Shown one piece after another: positions 39,615 to 50,371 of a DNA stretch of 64,000 nucleotides. Position 1 is the stretch's first letter; the number at the start of each line of letters is the position of its first letter. Location of the stretch: assembly GCF_023856365.1 (NCBI RefSeq), contig NC_064552.1:6062660-6126659 (forward strand), read 5' to 3'. The position numbers and the translations under genes were made by a program. The DNA is from Brienomyrus brachyistius (taxonomy: Eukaryota > Chordata > Actinopteri > Osteoglossiformes > Mormyridae). The notes under the pieces are model-generated. The model was not told where the DNA came from. It saw only the letters and a program-made list of their open reading frames with translations, and made no database searches.

Positions 39615-40015
39615 ACAAAACATTAATAAATCAATTCTATCTCAAATTCTGGAGAATTCCTTGGAACATATTCTCACAAAGAGCTGGTATCACATTTTTC
39701 TTTCTTTCGTGAAAGCAGTGTGTGAAGTTAATGATATGGAAATTTTATATAGAAATAAAACTAATTCAGAAAAACTTTAAATGTCTCATTCCGAATATCA
39801 CTAACTTCTTTTTAATCAAATCGATCACTTTATCTTCTCGATGAATACAGAATGTGCTGAGAACGGTTGTTCTTTTTTTCTATAGCTGTGACTTTCTCTT
39901 CAGTATTTTTTTTTTTAATTTTACATTTACTTACTTTCACCGTTATATACCATTGCTAGATCGGGCCTGTTTTTTTTATACATTTTTGTAAACATAATAC
40001 AGCTGTTGTGTAGCT

Positions 40016-40021
40016 GTTTAT
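40016..40021 (-). terminator. tlx1 polyadenylation signal candidate
   Basis: AATAAA on the minus strand about 35 nt past the stop. It is close to the stop, so a distal site is also possible. Confidence 0.3.
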
Positions 40022-40056
40022 TTTAAGGGTGACGCAGTTTCCACGTGTCGACTCCT

Positions 40057-40267
40057 CTAATCACAAGAGGACATGCCGCTTATTTTACTGGGTCTCTCTG
40101 TCCACGGCTGAAGGTGCTGAAGAGCAAACAAGGAGCTGTTCTGCAGGCAAATTGGGTCGGGGTGTTCTGGCGGTTCCAGTGATTTCCGGAAGGCTTCCTG
40201 TTGGAGCTGCAGGAGGATTCGGTTGGCCTGCTGCCGCTCCGCTTCTCTCTCCTCTGCCGTTTGCCGT
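40057..40267 (-). CDS. tlx1: tlx1 exon 3
   Basis: Residues 217-286 and stop TAG. It contains the end of homeodomain helix 3 and the conserved C-terminal region through [11 protein letters not shown]. Acceptor gttag. Confidence 0.95.
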
Positions 40268-43200
40268 CTAACAGCGAATGACATCAAACACAGAGAGTGT
40301 CACGTCGGCAAGTCGTGATGCCACTGAGTGAGATCGCATTAGGATAACAGCAACTTCTCATTGCAAACAACTGTAAATAATAAGCAAGCCTTTAGGAGTA
40401 TTATTTATTCACATTCTACAATCAGAATTACAGACAGCATATATACCTTTAAACTTTATACCGTATTAATACAATTCAGTACCATTTCAAACACAAAATT
40501 ATCCACCAATAAAACAAAGACATCAGTCACTTCTAAATAATTTCAATTCTAACATTCAGTACGAAATAACTGATAAAGAACCAATTCTCTTGCTGGTAAA
40601 AGAAAATTATTATAGACTGGGATAATGATGTGTATTTTGTCAGTTTTTGCAGAAAATATTATTATATATATTATATATATTATAGGTATTTGGGTTTCAC
40701 CACGAGAAGGGTAATCTAAAAAGCAAAGTTATCTAATGTCTGATGTGTCACTAAATCGACTTCTTTCAAACATCATAATCTTCGCTGATCACCATAACTG
40801 CGCCCCCCTGTGGCCAATCTGCATCTCGTTCACCATTCCATAAACGTTTTTATTCTAAAAAAAAAAATCACATCGCAATATCGAACTTGTTAGCATGATA
40901 ATATGCAGGATCTTATGTGTGCAGCAAGAAAGACAAGATAGAGGCTATGTACTGAATGTATATGTATTTATAAAATTATCGATGTGTGAATATGCTGTAT
41001 ATAACCGCTAATGGAACAAAACCACTTTTTAAAAGGCCCAATTACAGTAGGGTTACTGGGTCTTTATGTAATTTTATCACAGAGGCAGTCCTCTGTTACT
41101 GATATACACAGTTACTTAGGTGCATCCATCCATTTTCCAAACCGCTTATCCTACTGGGACACGGGGGGTCCGGAACCTATCCCGGAAGCAATGGGCACGA
41201 GGCAGGGAACAACCCTGGATGGGGGGCCAGCCCATCGCAGGGTATACTTAGATGCAGTGCCTCAAAATATTAAAATGTAGTGTAAATGAAAAAAAAACAC
41301 GTTTATATGAAATATAAAACCATACATATAAAAGCATACATTATTCCGCTTGGGCTGGAAACCCAGCATATTTAATGTAAAATACTATATTTACTCGTCG
41401 CTTCCATCCATCTTCCAGTGCCTGTCATGCGTCACAGGGACAATTAATGCAGCTGTCTGTATTTATGCCTATTTTTATTTATGTATTTTTTAATTTATAT
41501 ATTTATCCATTCATGCATATTTTTTATGTATATATTCATGACTTACATGCATATTTCTTTTTACTGTTATCGCACATGCATAAAAATGTTAAAAGTTACA
41601 TTCAGGAATAAAGTTTTTCTGAGGTTAGGGTCAGTGTATAGTTTTGCTGATCCATTAATTTATAAGGACAAGACCAAATATGGCCATAAAATTACCCGAC
41701 TACGTTACACTTAATTTTTTTTTTTTTAATTGTCCGCTCAAACTTTTCGTGGATTTTTGAGAATTTATGGCTGCTTACCATATTTTCTATGGAACTTTGC
41801 ACCAGTGTTGTGAGGTTATGATGTGGCAGACTACTGACTTATTGTGTTTTTGAATACATACCATATAAACCTGCATATATAGGACACAATATATTCCATG
41901 TATGTACCCTGTTTATGCCATGTACTATACCTGTTGCCTTATATACGTAAATATATTTATATTGGATATGTCTCCATATACCACATTTTTGTGCTTAGAG
42001 TTTATATGTGTATTTGTATGACATTTCTTTATAATTTATATTTTGCAATTTTTCATTGCACAGTATAACCTGTGCATTTCTCTGTATATCTTGTATACAT
42101 GTGACTAATAATACTCTTGATTGGTAGCGGAGTTAAAAGATCTAGAAAATGTCCCATTAAACTTGTTTATGTCAAAGCATAAAAGGGGCAGTTAGTTCCT
42201 TGAAAATTAAATTGAATATTGAGTTAATTAAATGTATAAGAAAGGAACAGAGTAAACTCGGAAGCTGTTGCTATGAATGGGGTTTTTTCCCCATTCTCAC
42301 TCATTTTCAGTGAGACTGGTACTATTATGAAGCAATTAAATGAAGAAAAAAAGCCGGACTTATTTATCCCAGAAGGCGAACTCAGTCACACCTTCTATAA
42401 TCAATGGATTAACTCAAAATAAAAGAAAATCTCAAGTGCTTTTGTCAATAGATTATCCATCCACTCATTTTTTACAAAGTAAATGTGTGTCCTAATTATT
42501 TATGTCAGAAGTAGTGTTATCAGTAAAATATTGTGTTTTCTATGCAGTTGCCTGCATGGAGCTGCTATATATTTAAATATTTATGATGGGATGTTCGCTG
42601 TATTTATTTTCGGGTTGACAGTCAACGACTTATCAATAATTAATGAAAACTACCTTAATGAAGTATAGTACATGTGCATGTTCACCCAGGTGCCTATATC
42701 GCCTTCAGGTTGCCCGGTCCTACGTTCAATAGTCGTCATACGTTTGCCAGGTTTCACTGTTTAAGCTTTGAATACTCTGTGATTTAAATCACTGCGATCG
42801 GTGATAAATTGCGAAACAGCCTAAAAACTCTCTTTCATGAGTCACCGTATATTTGAAGGTAACTTTACCTCTTTAGGAATTTCCCATAAACAGAATAAGA
42901 TTTATAGCATTATTATTGGAAATGTTTTCGGAATTCTGTAAGCCCTGTCACTGTGATTAATGAGGCACAAAACAGTTATTTTATGAACAACCGAACTGAA
43001 TGTCCAGTCTTACCTCCACTTAGTTCTTCTGTTTTGGAACCATGTTTTGACTTGCCCATCAGTCATTTTAAGTGTTTTTGCCAAACCTGCTCTCTCTGCA
43101 GACGCCAGGTACTTTTGCCGGTGAAACCTTTTCTCCAGTTCACATATCTGATGTCTGGTGAAGGAAGTTCTAGGTTTTTTCTTCTTCGACGGGCTCCGGT

Positions 43201-43684
43201 TCTGGTACGGGTGACCTGCACGGCGTGTGGAGGGTGAGAGCGCCGCTGGATTGGGATACAGACGCAAACGCAGGCGGCGGTATCAGCGGCCCAGCAACAC
43301 AGAGCTTCGCGGTTGGGACTCAGTGTTATACGCTACTCGCCAGTGCATCAGCTTTCAGCCATATCTGGCAAGGCATATTGCAGCACAAGTATTGCGTGGT
43401 TAATAAAACGTTCTGAAAACGCACTTTAGCGCCTTAATCGGCCTTATTTTCACTCTACCCAATTATCATCTCTTCCAATACAAAGTGTAAGTGCGTACTG
43501 CTGAACGTGACCTTGCCTACACGTTAAAAATAAAATTTCTATACAAGTGACCGAAGAAATTAACATAAGAAATGGATTTAATAAAGGTCCAGTTCAAGTC
43601 AATAAAATCCATAAGAATTTACCAGAGGTTTGGGTATAATCAAAATATTTTAAAAGCTGTTGAGCGTGTTATCCAGCTACTGAA

Positions 43685-43721
<37 letters not shown>

Positions 43722-44955
43722 TTGTGTGCATGCGTGCGCACATGCATACATATATAATACATATATACATATATAATGTATGTACTGTGTTATATAATAG
43801 GCCTATTTATATACGTTTTCCTTAGTGTTTCGTATTCTAAAATGTTGCATTTCACAATCTTGACTTGAAAGAAATAAAAATAAAATTTTATATTCTGGGA
43901 AGGATTTTAATATTACGCCAACAGCAGCAATACGGCAAAGACCTTTGAGGTTTAGGAACGTCCTGTTTACCCAAAAATTGTTGGAATTTTGTTAAGTTAA
44001 AATGTCAGAGAAAGGGTATGAATTCTTCTTATTATCGTATAGCTTTCATGATGAAATATAATTGTATAGCTTATATAATGCTTATATATAGGTTACTGGG
44101 TATTTATACTTTGTTTTCTTAGGCCTATATTTGGTACTTGTCTGTGAACTTCAGAAAGCCAGAGTTTCGGCGTGTTCGATTGGAAGAAAAACTCTTTCAG
44201 GTATACAGAGGAGTCCGCTAAACGTAGGGCCCGCCTCAGGCACTCCATTCATATAGTACAGTTACCTTTATAAATTATAGGTTATCCATAGTTATCCAGG
44301 GAGTATCCAATTACCATGAGTATTACTGCACTCTTTCAAAATCGCACCATTTAGTCCTTCCTATAGAAATTCGCGATGAAAAACATGGTGTTGACAGTCT
44401 GTCGCAAAACTGAGGAATTTACATATCACTTCAAAATAGAAACCTTTCCCCACAATACGTAATACAAATAATTTAAAAACATATTGGCGTGATTTATGAT
44501 TACTTACATGTAAGTCTTTCTTTTGTGTGTCTTCTATTGCTTGACATCCACGGAAAACTTAATCTCGCCAGATTATTAACGGTATTTACGTTTTCGGGAC
44601 TTGACAGCGTCGTGGCACCGGGAGGCGCCGATGAATAAACACCGGGAACACTGATGACTCCAGCTTGGGTCGCGTTATGCCCGTGTATGTTCATATCCAT
44701 ATTCACATTGTAAGAGCCAACTAAAGATGTGCTTCCGCAAGAGCTGCTGCTGTATCCCGTAGTATTACTGATGCCGTAGTTACCTGTCATCGTGCTGTAA
44801 GCAGTACTCACCATGCATCCCAAGCCATAGTCGGGATCCTGAAGTCTGGAGTTGGAAACAGTAAAACTCCCCTGTTCATGGTTCAGAATGTGATCAATGC
44901 CAAAATTTATAGCGTCCGTATGAGGCTGGAAGACATTACCTCCAGTATGATCCAT
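40057..44955 (-). CDS. tlx1: TLX-class homeobox transcription factor (tlx1-like, complete)
   Basis: Three exons: 44508-44955, 43014-43215 and 40057-40267; 286 codons. Residues 16-24 form an eh1-like repressor motif (FGIDHIL). The PBX-contacting FPWM is at 134-137. The homeodomain is 161-220, with the TLX signature Thr at homeodomain position 47 ([10 protein letters not shown]) and the DNA-contacting Asn51 and Arg53. A conserved tail follows ([32 protein letters not shown]). Family members are nuclear transcription factors specifying spleen and neurons. [19 protein letters not shown] and [16 protein letters not shown] resemble TLX1 rather than TLX2 or TLX3. Unusual points: the AGVIRVPAHRP region of other TLX proteins reads [11 protein letters not shown], and the residue before HPYQNR is Cys, not Gly. 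A diverged duplicate is possible. Confidence 0.93.
40268..43013. other. tlx1 intron 2
   Basis: A 2.7 kb AT-rich intron with a SINE fragment. No other exon seen. The region around 42640-42950 is less AT-biased and might hold regulatory sequence, but I see nothing specific. Confidence 0.8.
41122..41247 (-). mobile_element. SINE tail fragment in tlx1 intron 2
   Basis: An antisense copy of the SINE 3' third ('aaaccgcttatcctactggg' to 'ggggccagcccatcgcaggg') ending abruptly. Confidence 0.87.
43014..43215 (-). CDS. tlx1: tlx1 exon 2 (homeodomain)
   Basis: Residues 150-217 (split codons at both ends). It opens [18 protein letters not shown] and continues to [13 protein letters not shown]. Acceptor cgtgcag, donor GTAAGA. 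Confidence 0.97.
43686..43726. repeat. (TG)n microsatellite in tlx1 intron 1
   Basis: About 15 TG units followed by a TATA-rich tract. Confidence 0.9.
44508..44955 (-). CDS. tlx1: tlx1 exon 1
   Basis: Residues 1-149 plus one base: MDHTGGN start, eh1-like FGIDHIL, Ser/Thr/Gly-rich middle, FPWM and RRHTKERLT end. The donor is ACAT|GTAAGT. Confidence 0.94.
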
Positions 44956-45129
44956 AGTTTCTGGAAGACTCCGTGTGCGCTAAAGTTTTTGCGTTTCTCG
45001 TATTATTAAGAGATAATGGCGTTTGAAGGACGCTTCGGTATTTGTAAGATACGTGCGCGTCTGGGTCTGTGATGCCTCAACTGAATCTTACTTTTGCTCT
45101 TCGTCCTTTTGTTTTGTAGCGCAACGGAA

Positions 45130-45152
45130 GCATCAATCAAAGTATAAAATGG
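45130..45152 (-). promoter_or_regulatory. Candidate PBX/HOX site upstream of tlx1
   Basis: TGATTGAT on the minus strand at 45132-45139, about 180 bp upstream of the tlx1 ATG, fits the PBX-HOX composite consensus. An AT-rich TATAAAAT (plus sense) lies next to it, in the wrong orientation for a tlx1 TATA box. Confidence 0.35.
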
Positions 45153-45550
45153 GCTGGGCGACATTAAGGCTCTGGTGTTTTGCTTTAAAACTCAATTGGC
45201 TAAAATGTTAAAGATCGTTTTATGAAACAAGTAACTACGTCGTACAACTGCATTCAAACAATGAAACAGTCGTCAGAGTCAAATATAACCAAATTAAAAT
45301 TGCATAAATAATGCCATAAAAGATTGACCGTTATTGATTTTACATATATTTCTGGAAAGTTATAGCCTAATATAGATATAGCCTAAAATTGGGAATAAAA
45401 CGTTTAAAGTCTAACGTGACTTCGTTACTTGAGTAGAAAATGACTACTTTCATCGATCAGGCGACAGATTACATTTATACAACGCAAACTTCAGAACACT
45501 TGTGGAATGATCGCATTTTAACCACTTAATCTCAAGCCACGATTTGCAGA

Positions 45551-45659
<109 letters not shown>

Positions 45660-46028
45660 TTTGTGGAACATTTTTGAAATTGTATCTACTTCTACTTTTA
45701 TATATTAGGTTTGTATATGTGTATGAATTAGAGGAGTGTAATTTAAATTTCATTGCCTGCTTTCAATGTAAACTGTACAACGTTCCTGCTTCTCCTACTG
45801 GCCAAATGTTTGGTGAAGGGATCTTAGCTTCCCAGCAGAGACAGCAGCACTTTAAGTCAGGACTGCGGAGAGGGACAGTGGGAACGCCAGAGAGAAGGGA
45901 GCTGTGGAGAATGCGCTATAACGCTGGGTGTTAATGCAGGTAGAGCAGTTCCTTTAGAGTAGGGGTCCCCAAAATTTCAATGATCATTTACGTCGTACAA
46001 AGTTTTCACAGACTGGTGAAACAGCTGG

Positions 46029-46053
46029 GGGGGGGGGGGGGGGGGGGGGGGCA
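46029..46053. repeat. Poly-G run
   Basis: A near-perfect G homopolymer of about 24 bases, a possible G-quadruplex former. Confidence 0.9.
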
Positions 46054-46256
46054 GGGGTCGATGCCGCTGTTTTGGGTTCTGCGGATCTTCAATTTATAAA
46101 GGTCGCATACGTCCTATAGGCACATCTTGATACCTCAGGGGCCTGAAAAACAAAGCCGGATTTCTTTCTTAGCCGGATAACCTGTCAGATTTAAGAGAGT
46201 CTGGGTTAAATGTAAGGCTCTCAGTGTTCGTTCGATTCACCTCAAGAATATTTGCT

Positions 46257-46500
46257 GCACTTTCAAAAATAAGGTAAAAATTTGTACCTTTTTTGTCACT
46301 GCGGTTGTACCCTCAAGGGTCTGCAAATTGTACTCTTATAGGTGTACGTAATTGCATCTTGGATTCTGTACATTGATAGTACATTAATGCTGTTTGTACC
46401 TTTCGGTTGGTCCATTTATATACCTTAAAATGTACAATTACAAGGGTACAGCCCCAGTGACAAGCAAAGGTACAAATCATTAGCCTTTTTTCTGAGAGTG
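46257..46500. mobile_element. Foldback MITE
   Basis: The left end 'cactttcaaaaataaggt' plus 'ttgtcactgcggttgtaccc' is mirrored by the right end 'gggtacagccccagtgacaa' plus 'ccttttttctgagagtg'. About 244 bp with no coding capacity. A half copy lies at 57525-57645. Confidence 0.85.
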
Positions 46501-46510
46501 TATTTACTAT

Positions 46511-46640
46511 GTGATTGTGAACGTGTCCTGCGATGGGTCAGTGCCCCATCCTGGGTTATTCCCTGCGGTGCACCAGTACCTTCCGGGATAGACCACAGAC
46601 TCCCATGACCCTGAATAGTGCAAGCAGGCATAGAAAATGA
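46511..46640 (+). mobile_element. Old SINE tail fragment
   Basis: A diverged form of the SINE 3' region ('cgatgggtcagtgccccatcc', 'cttccgggatagaccacag', 'gaccctgaatagtg'). It lacks the tRNA head. Confidence 0.55.
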
Positions 46641-47324
46641 ATGTACAGCAATCAAGTTCAGATATATTTGACTTTGGTGCTTTTAAATTTATTTGATTTT
46701 TTTTTTTTTTGCCCAGTGGCTTCCTGTAGCTCATGGGAAATGCCCCCGGTTGCCCCCCCCCTTCAGTAAGCATGTGGTGTCGCTCATCTCTTGACAGAGA
46801 GCTTTGCCCTTTGACCCCCACCGAGTTCGCGAGCCGCCCCGCCATTGGATCTTCCGCTCCGCTTGCCTCCCGTTCCCCGGAATCCTGTCGTCATTAGACG
46901 GGAGGAACGGGAACAGCTTCCCTTTCCCATCCTGGCAGCACAAGCCCAGCTGGGAGATGTTCCAGTCATTGAGACAGATTGGCACGTCCTGTCGACTTCT
47001 GCTTATTTCTGTAAATCTCCGCGAAATCATCACACGGAACAAAGCCTCCTCCCGTTTTTGAGTTAATGTACAGTAATAGCTGAGGCAATTACTCACTGAA
47101 TCATTTGGAAAGCTGCTGTTTGGTGAGGTAGCTTCCATAATAATTCTTCTTAAAAGGCAAATGGTTTTGAAGGGTTTCACAACCCATCCCTTTGATGCAG
47201 GGAAGAGTCATGCTTGACTGGCTGTCCAGTAATATTCCAACCAGTCCATCTATTGCCATTAGTGGATTGTCCAGCTGGGCTTAGGGGGTGTAAAGAACAG
47301 TCTGAATGTAAGGTAGTTTCACCA

Positions 47325-47348
47325 GCGCACACACACACACACCCACAC

Positions 47349-47390
<42 letters not shown>

Positions 47391-47595
47391 TGCTAATGCT
47401 AACTATGACAACCTTAACCCTCACCCAGCCCTAACCATAACCATAAATAACCAAACAAAATACAACAGTTGTGCATTATTATTTTTTTCATTGCACTCAC
47501 AGATTTTTATAAAATAGAATTGTATATATATAAAAAAATGGGTATTCATGACGTTGTGGGGACATTTGGTTCCCATAAGGTAAGGTATCCCTGGA

Positions 47596-47660
<65 letters not shown>
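47325..47660 (+). repeat. CA-bracketed repeat unit, copy E
   Basis: (CA)n at 47328-47388, the unit ('gctaactatgacaaccttaa', 'ttttataaaatagaattg', 'acgttgtggggacatttggt') and a long (CA)n at 47599-47660. It is the least diverged of the five and has the longest flanking tracts. Confidence 0.88.
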
Positions 47661-47663
<3 letters not shown>

Positions 47664-47830
47664 TCTCAAACATGCTTTGTTGCTAACTGCATATAAAATA
47701 GCAGGAATCAGAGACAGAACATGTCACACTCAAATCTGCATCAGCCTTGCCTTCTGACAAAAAAGGTATAAACTGGAACTGTGTATAAAAGAATATGATG
47801 TTGCTGGAACGTAGGCTGAAAGAAGAAGAT

Positions 47831-48120
47831 CAAAAGTCGAAATCAAGCGATCTGAGTGAGGTTTCCTCTGTAATGTTACTAAGTTCACTCTCCCTGACAG
47901 AGTGAGATATCCAGAGATCTGGAGGGACCTCGTTTACGAGATGCTGCTTATTTGGATCCAGAGGAATCAGCTGATGTGGTTCCGGCATCATATAAGGAAG
48001 CTTCTTGATCCAGGAATCTCCTGGACGGACACGTCCTGGAAAACCCGAAGGACCTGGATTTTTTAAATGCCTTTTCCAGTCATAGAAGAACCATGGAAAA
48101 TGGAAAAAAAACGTCCACAT
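47831..48120 (-). CDS. Unrecognised 96-codon ORF
   Basis: A minus-strand ORF of ordinary, non-repetitive composition ending ETSLRSLDFDF, with a Pro/Asp-rich middle (PDLWISHSVRESEL). No splice structure, promoter or family is recognised. It could be a fragment of a decayed mobile element or an exon; it may also be chance. Confidence 0.2.
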
Positions 48121-49211
48121 GTTCCGGAAAAAGGGTTTTAAAAATGTAGGCTTATGTCAAATCCGAATCCCACATTTGATCACATTTGCATGTGTAACTG
48201 GTCGAAATTACCATATTTGCCTAAATATAAGGGGAGGCAAAAAAATTGAATGTATTTTTGTGTAAAAAAAAAAAAAAAACGCTGAGTTTAGGTTATTGTT
48301 GGATAGTGGCCTGTGTTTGCAAAATCTCTAATTTAAAGGTGATTTTAATGGAATCCTGCAGTCAAGTGTAATGTAAAGATGACGTGAGTCATAAAAATGT
48401 CCTAGAAATATCCTGGAAAATGATGTCTGGGAAAGAGTGGGAACCATGATGTTACATGAGGTGGGGGCCCTGGGGCAGACCTAGAGGGATCGTATCTCCC
48501 AGGTGGCTGGAGAATACCTGGAGATCCCCCAGAGCGGGACATAATCTGGCCTAACCTGCTTAGTACACTGCCCTCACCTGGAGAGGAGGTGTATAGGTGG
48601 GTGGGTAGACAGGAGAAACCCCGGGTTTTTTCTCGGTTCTGGTGCAGGCTGCATGTGTGCTCCGTCCTTGCTGCTCGCTGCTCTTTCCTTTAAATTCTAC
48701 ATGCATAACTTTCATGCAAATTTCAAGTGCAAAAGCACGAAACAGGGAATCCGCTTAGGAAAATGCGCGATCGTACAAATTAGCACAGCCACAGAACAAT
48801 AAAACCTTCAGATTAATCTTAATGGTCGGTGGGCCTATGAAAAATTACTTCGGCGCAATCAGACCTGGGATCACATTAATCTGTTGTATTCATCCTATAT
48901 GGTCTCATTTATCTTAATTCATTATTTGCTATGTGTTCGTACCGCTGGAGATTTTTTGCAATGCAAAAAAAGTCAGTTTATGAATACTGTATATTCATGG
49001 TCACATTGTAATAAATCGAACCAATAATGTTCAAACAGTGGCCTCTGCTGCAAGACGGAGTTAAAAGAAAATGAGGAAATCTATATTAATACAAATCTCA
49101 CAGACAGTCAGCCAGCAAATGAGCATGGAAGAAAATTATTGGCTATTTTTTTTTTTTTTAAAGAAAGATAACCTAGTTCGACCACATTCTCAAGACTGGG
49201 ACAAGGGAAGG

Positions 49212-49272
49212 TCATCACTGTCTGTGGGTAATCACTGTCTGTGGGTAATCACTGTCTGTGGGTAATCACTGG
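49212..49272. repeat. 19-bp tandem repeat
   Basis: Three full copies of 'atcactgtctgtgggta' with linkers, followed by a partial. Confidence 0.85.
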
Positions 49273-49411
49273 TGGGTTTTTGCCTATTTACTGAACAGAG
49301 GTGACTACAGCACCTTGCATGGCCCATGTCATATTTCACATGCTCATGGTGTCAGTGAGACCCTGGCATCCCCCTAAGGTGTAGCAGGTGGGTGTGTGGG
49401 AACCATACATA

Positions 49412-49470
49412 CAGAACCAGCCACAGAACCAGCCGCAGAACCAGCCGCAGAACCAGCCGCAGAACCAGCC
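49412..49470. repeat. 12-bp tandem repeat
   Basis: Five near-identical copies of 'agaaccagccgc'. Confidence 0.85.
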
Positions 49471-49708
49471 CGATCCCCAAGCCATTAACCACCCCACTGC
49501 TGACCTGTGATACTGTTAACCTTCAGACCGAGTGCATATTTTCAAATAAATAATAAATTGCCTCAAAAATTAAGCAAAATGACAATAATTATTATAATAC
49601 AGCCAATCACAATTATCTAGCATTGTAAATGCATTCACATACTTTTTAAAGCTTTATAGTTTTCACATATTAGTTTAGAATTAGCTAGTAGCGTACTTTT
49701 GCTTAATA

Positions 49709-50371
49709 TTATTCATCCATTTTCTGATCCTATTCAGGGTCATGGGGGTCCGGATCTTATCCCAGAGGCTACAGAGGCAAGGAAGGGAACAACCCAGGAT
49801 GGGCACATATACACACATACCTATGGGCAATCTGGTAACTCCAGTTATCCATCCATCCATTTTCCAAACTGCTTATCCTATTGGGTCGCGGGGGGCCCGG
49901 AGCCTATTCCGGAAGCAATGGGCACGAGGCAGGGAACAACCCAGGATGGGGGGCCAGCCCATCGCAGGGCACACTCACACACCATTCACTCACACACGCA
50001 TTTCTATGGGCAATTTAGCAACTCCAATTAGCCTCAGCATGTTTTTGGACTGTGGGGGGAAACCGGAGTACCCGGAGGAAACCCCACGACAACATGGGGA
50101 GAACATGCAAACTCCACACACATGTGACCCAGGCGGAGACTCGAACCCGGGTCCCAGAGGTGTGAGGCAACAGTGCTAATCACTGCACCACCATGCCACA
50201 CCCTAACTCCAGTTAGCCTCAGCATATTTTTAGCGTATTTTTATTTACTTTATTTATTATATTCATTTATTACTTTATTCAGCATATTTTTAGAACTTTG
50301 GTGGAGAATTGAACCCAGGTCCTAAAGGAGTGAGGTGGCTGTACCAACCACTGCCCCCCCCCATGCTGCCC
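49709..50371 (-). mobile_element. Old SINE interrupted by a younger SINE
   Basis: 49709-49847 and 50204-50371 are the two halves of a diverged SINE. The tail half has 'tcatgggggtccggatctta'; the head half has 'gaattgaacccaggtcctaa'. They are separated by the younger copy described next. Confidence 0.75.
49848..50203 (-). mobile_element. Full-length tRNA-derived SINE with 12-bp target duplication
   Basis: An antisense copy from (CCAT)n through to 'tgctaatcactgcaccacca' (box A region). Box B in antisense is 'gactcgaacccgg'. Flanked by TAACTCCAGTTA at 49836-49847 and 50204-50215, a precise target-site duplication inside the older SINE. Confidence 0.93.

Larger units (their letters stand above)
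37570..40010. other. cenpk-tlx1 spacer: weak candidate exons only
   Basis: It holds a 40-codon plus ORF at 37659-37781, a minus open segment at 38895-38969 with a GTAAGA donor, and a plus segment at 39089-39157 after a strong tttttgttttag acceptor. I recognise no product for any of them. SINE copies are listed separately. Confidence 0.4.
48121..49708. other. Gene-poor spacer
   Basis: No gene seen. It contains a 19-bp tandem repeat 'atcactgtctgtgggta' (3-4 copies, 49212-49272) and a 12-bp repeat 'agaaccagccgc' (5 copies, about 49412-49470). Confidence 0.6.

Noticed and set aside
40057..44955. TLX2 or TLX3 instead of TLX1
   Set aside because: SRLQD...YGLGC, GSYNVNM and [16 protein letters not shown] are TLX1-like; TLX3 and TLX2 differ at these points. 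Some doubt remains because the gene is diverged.
45143..45150. TATA box for tlx1
   Set aside because: TATAAAAT is on the plus strand, the opposite orientation to the gene.
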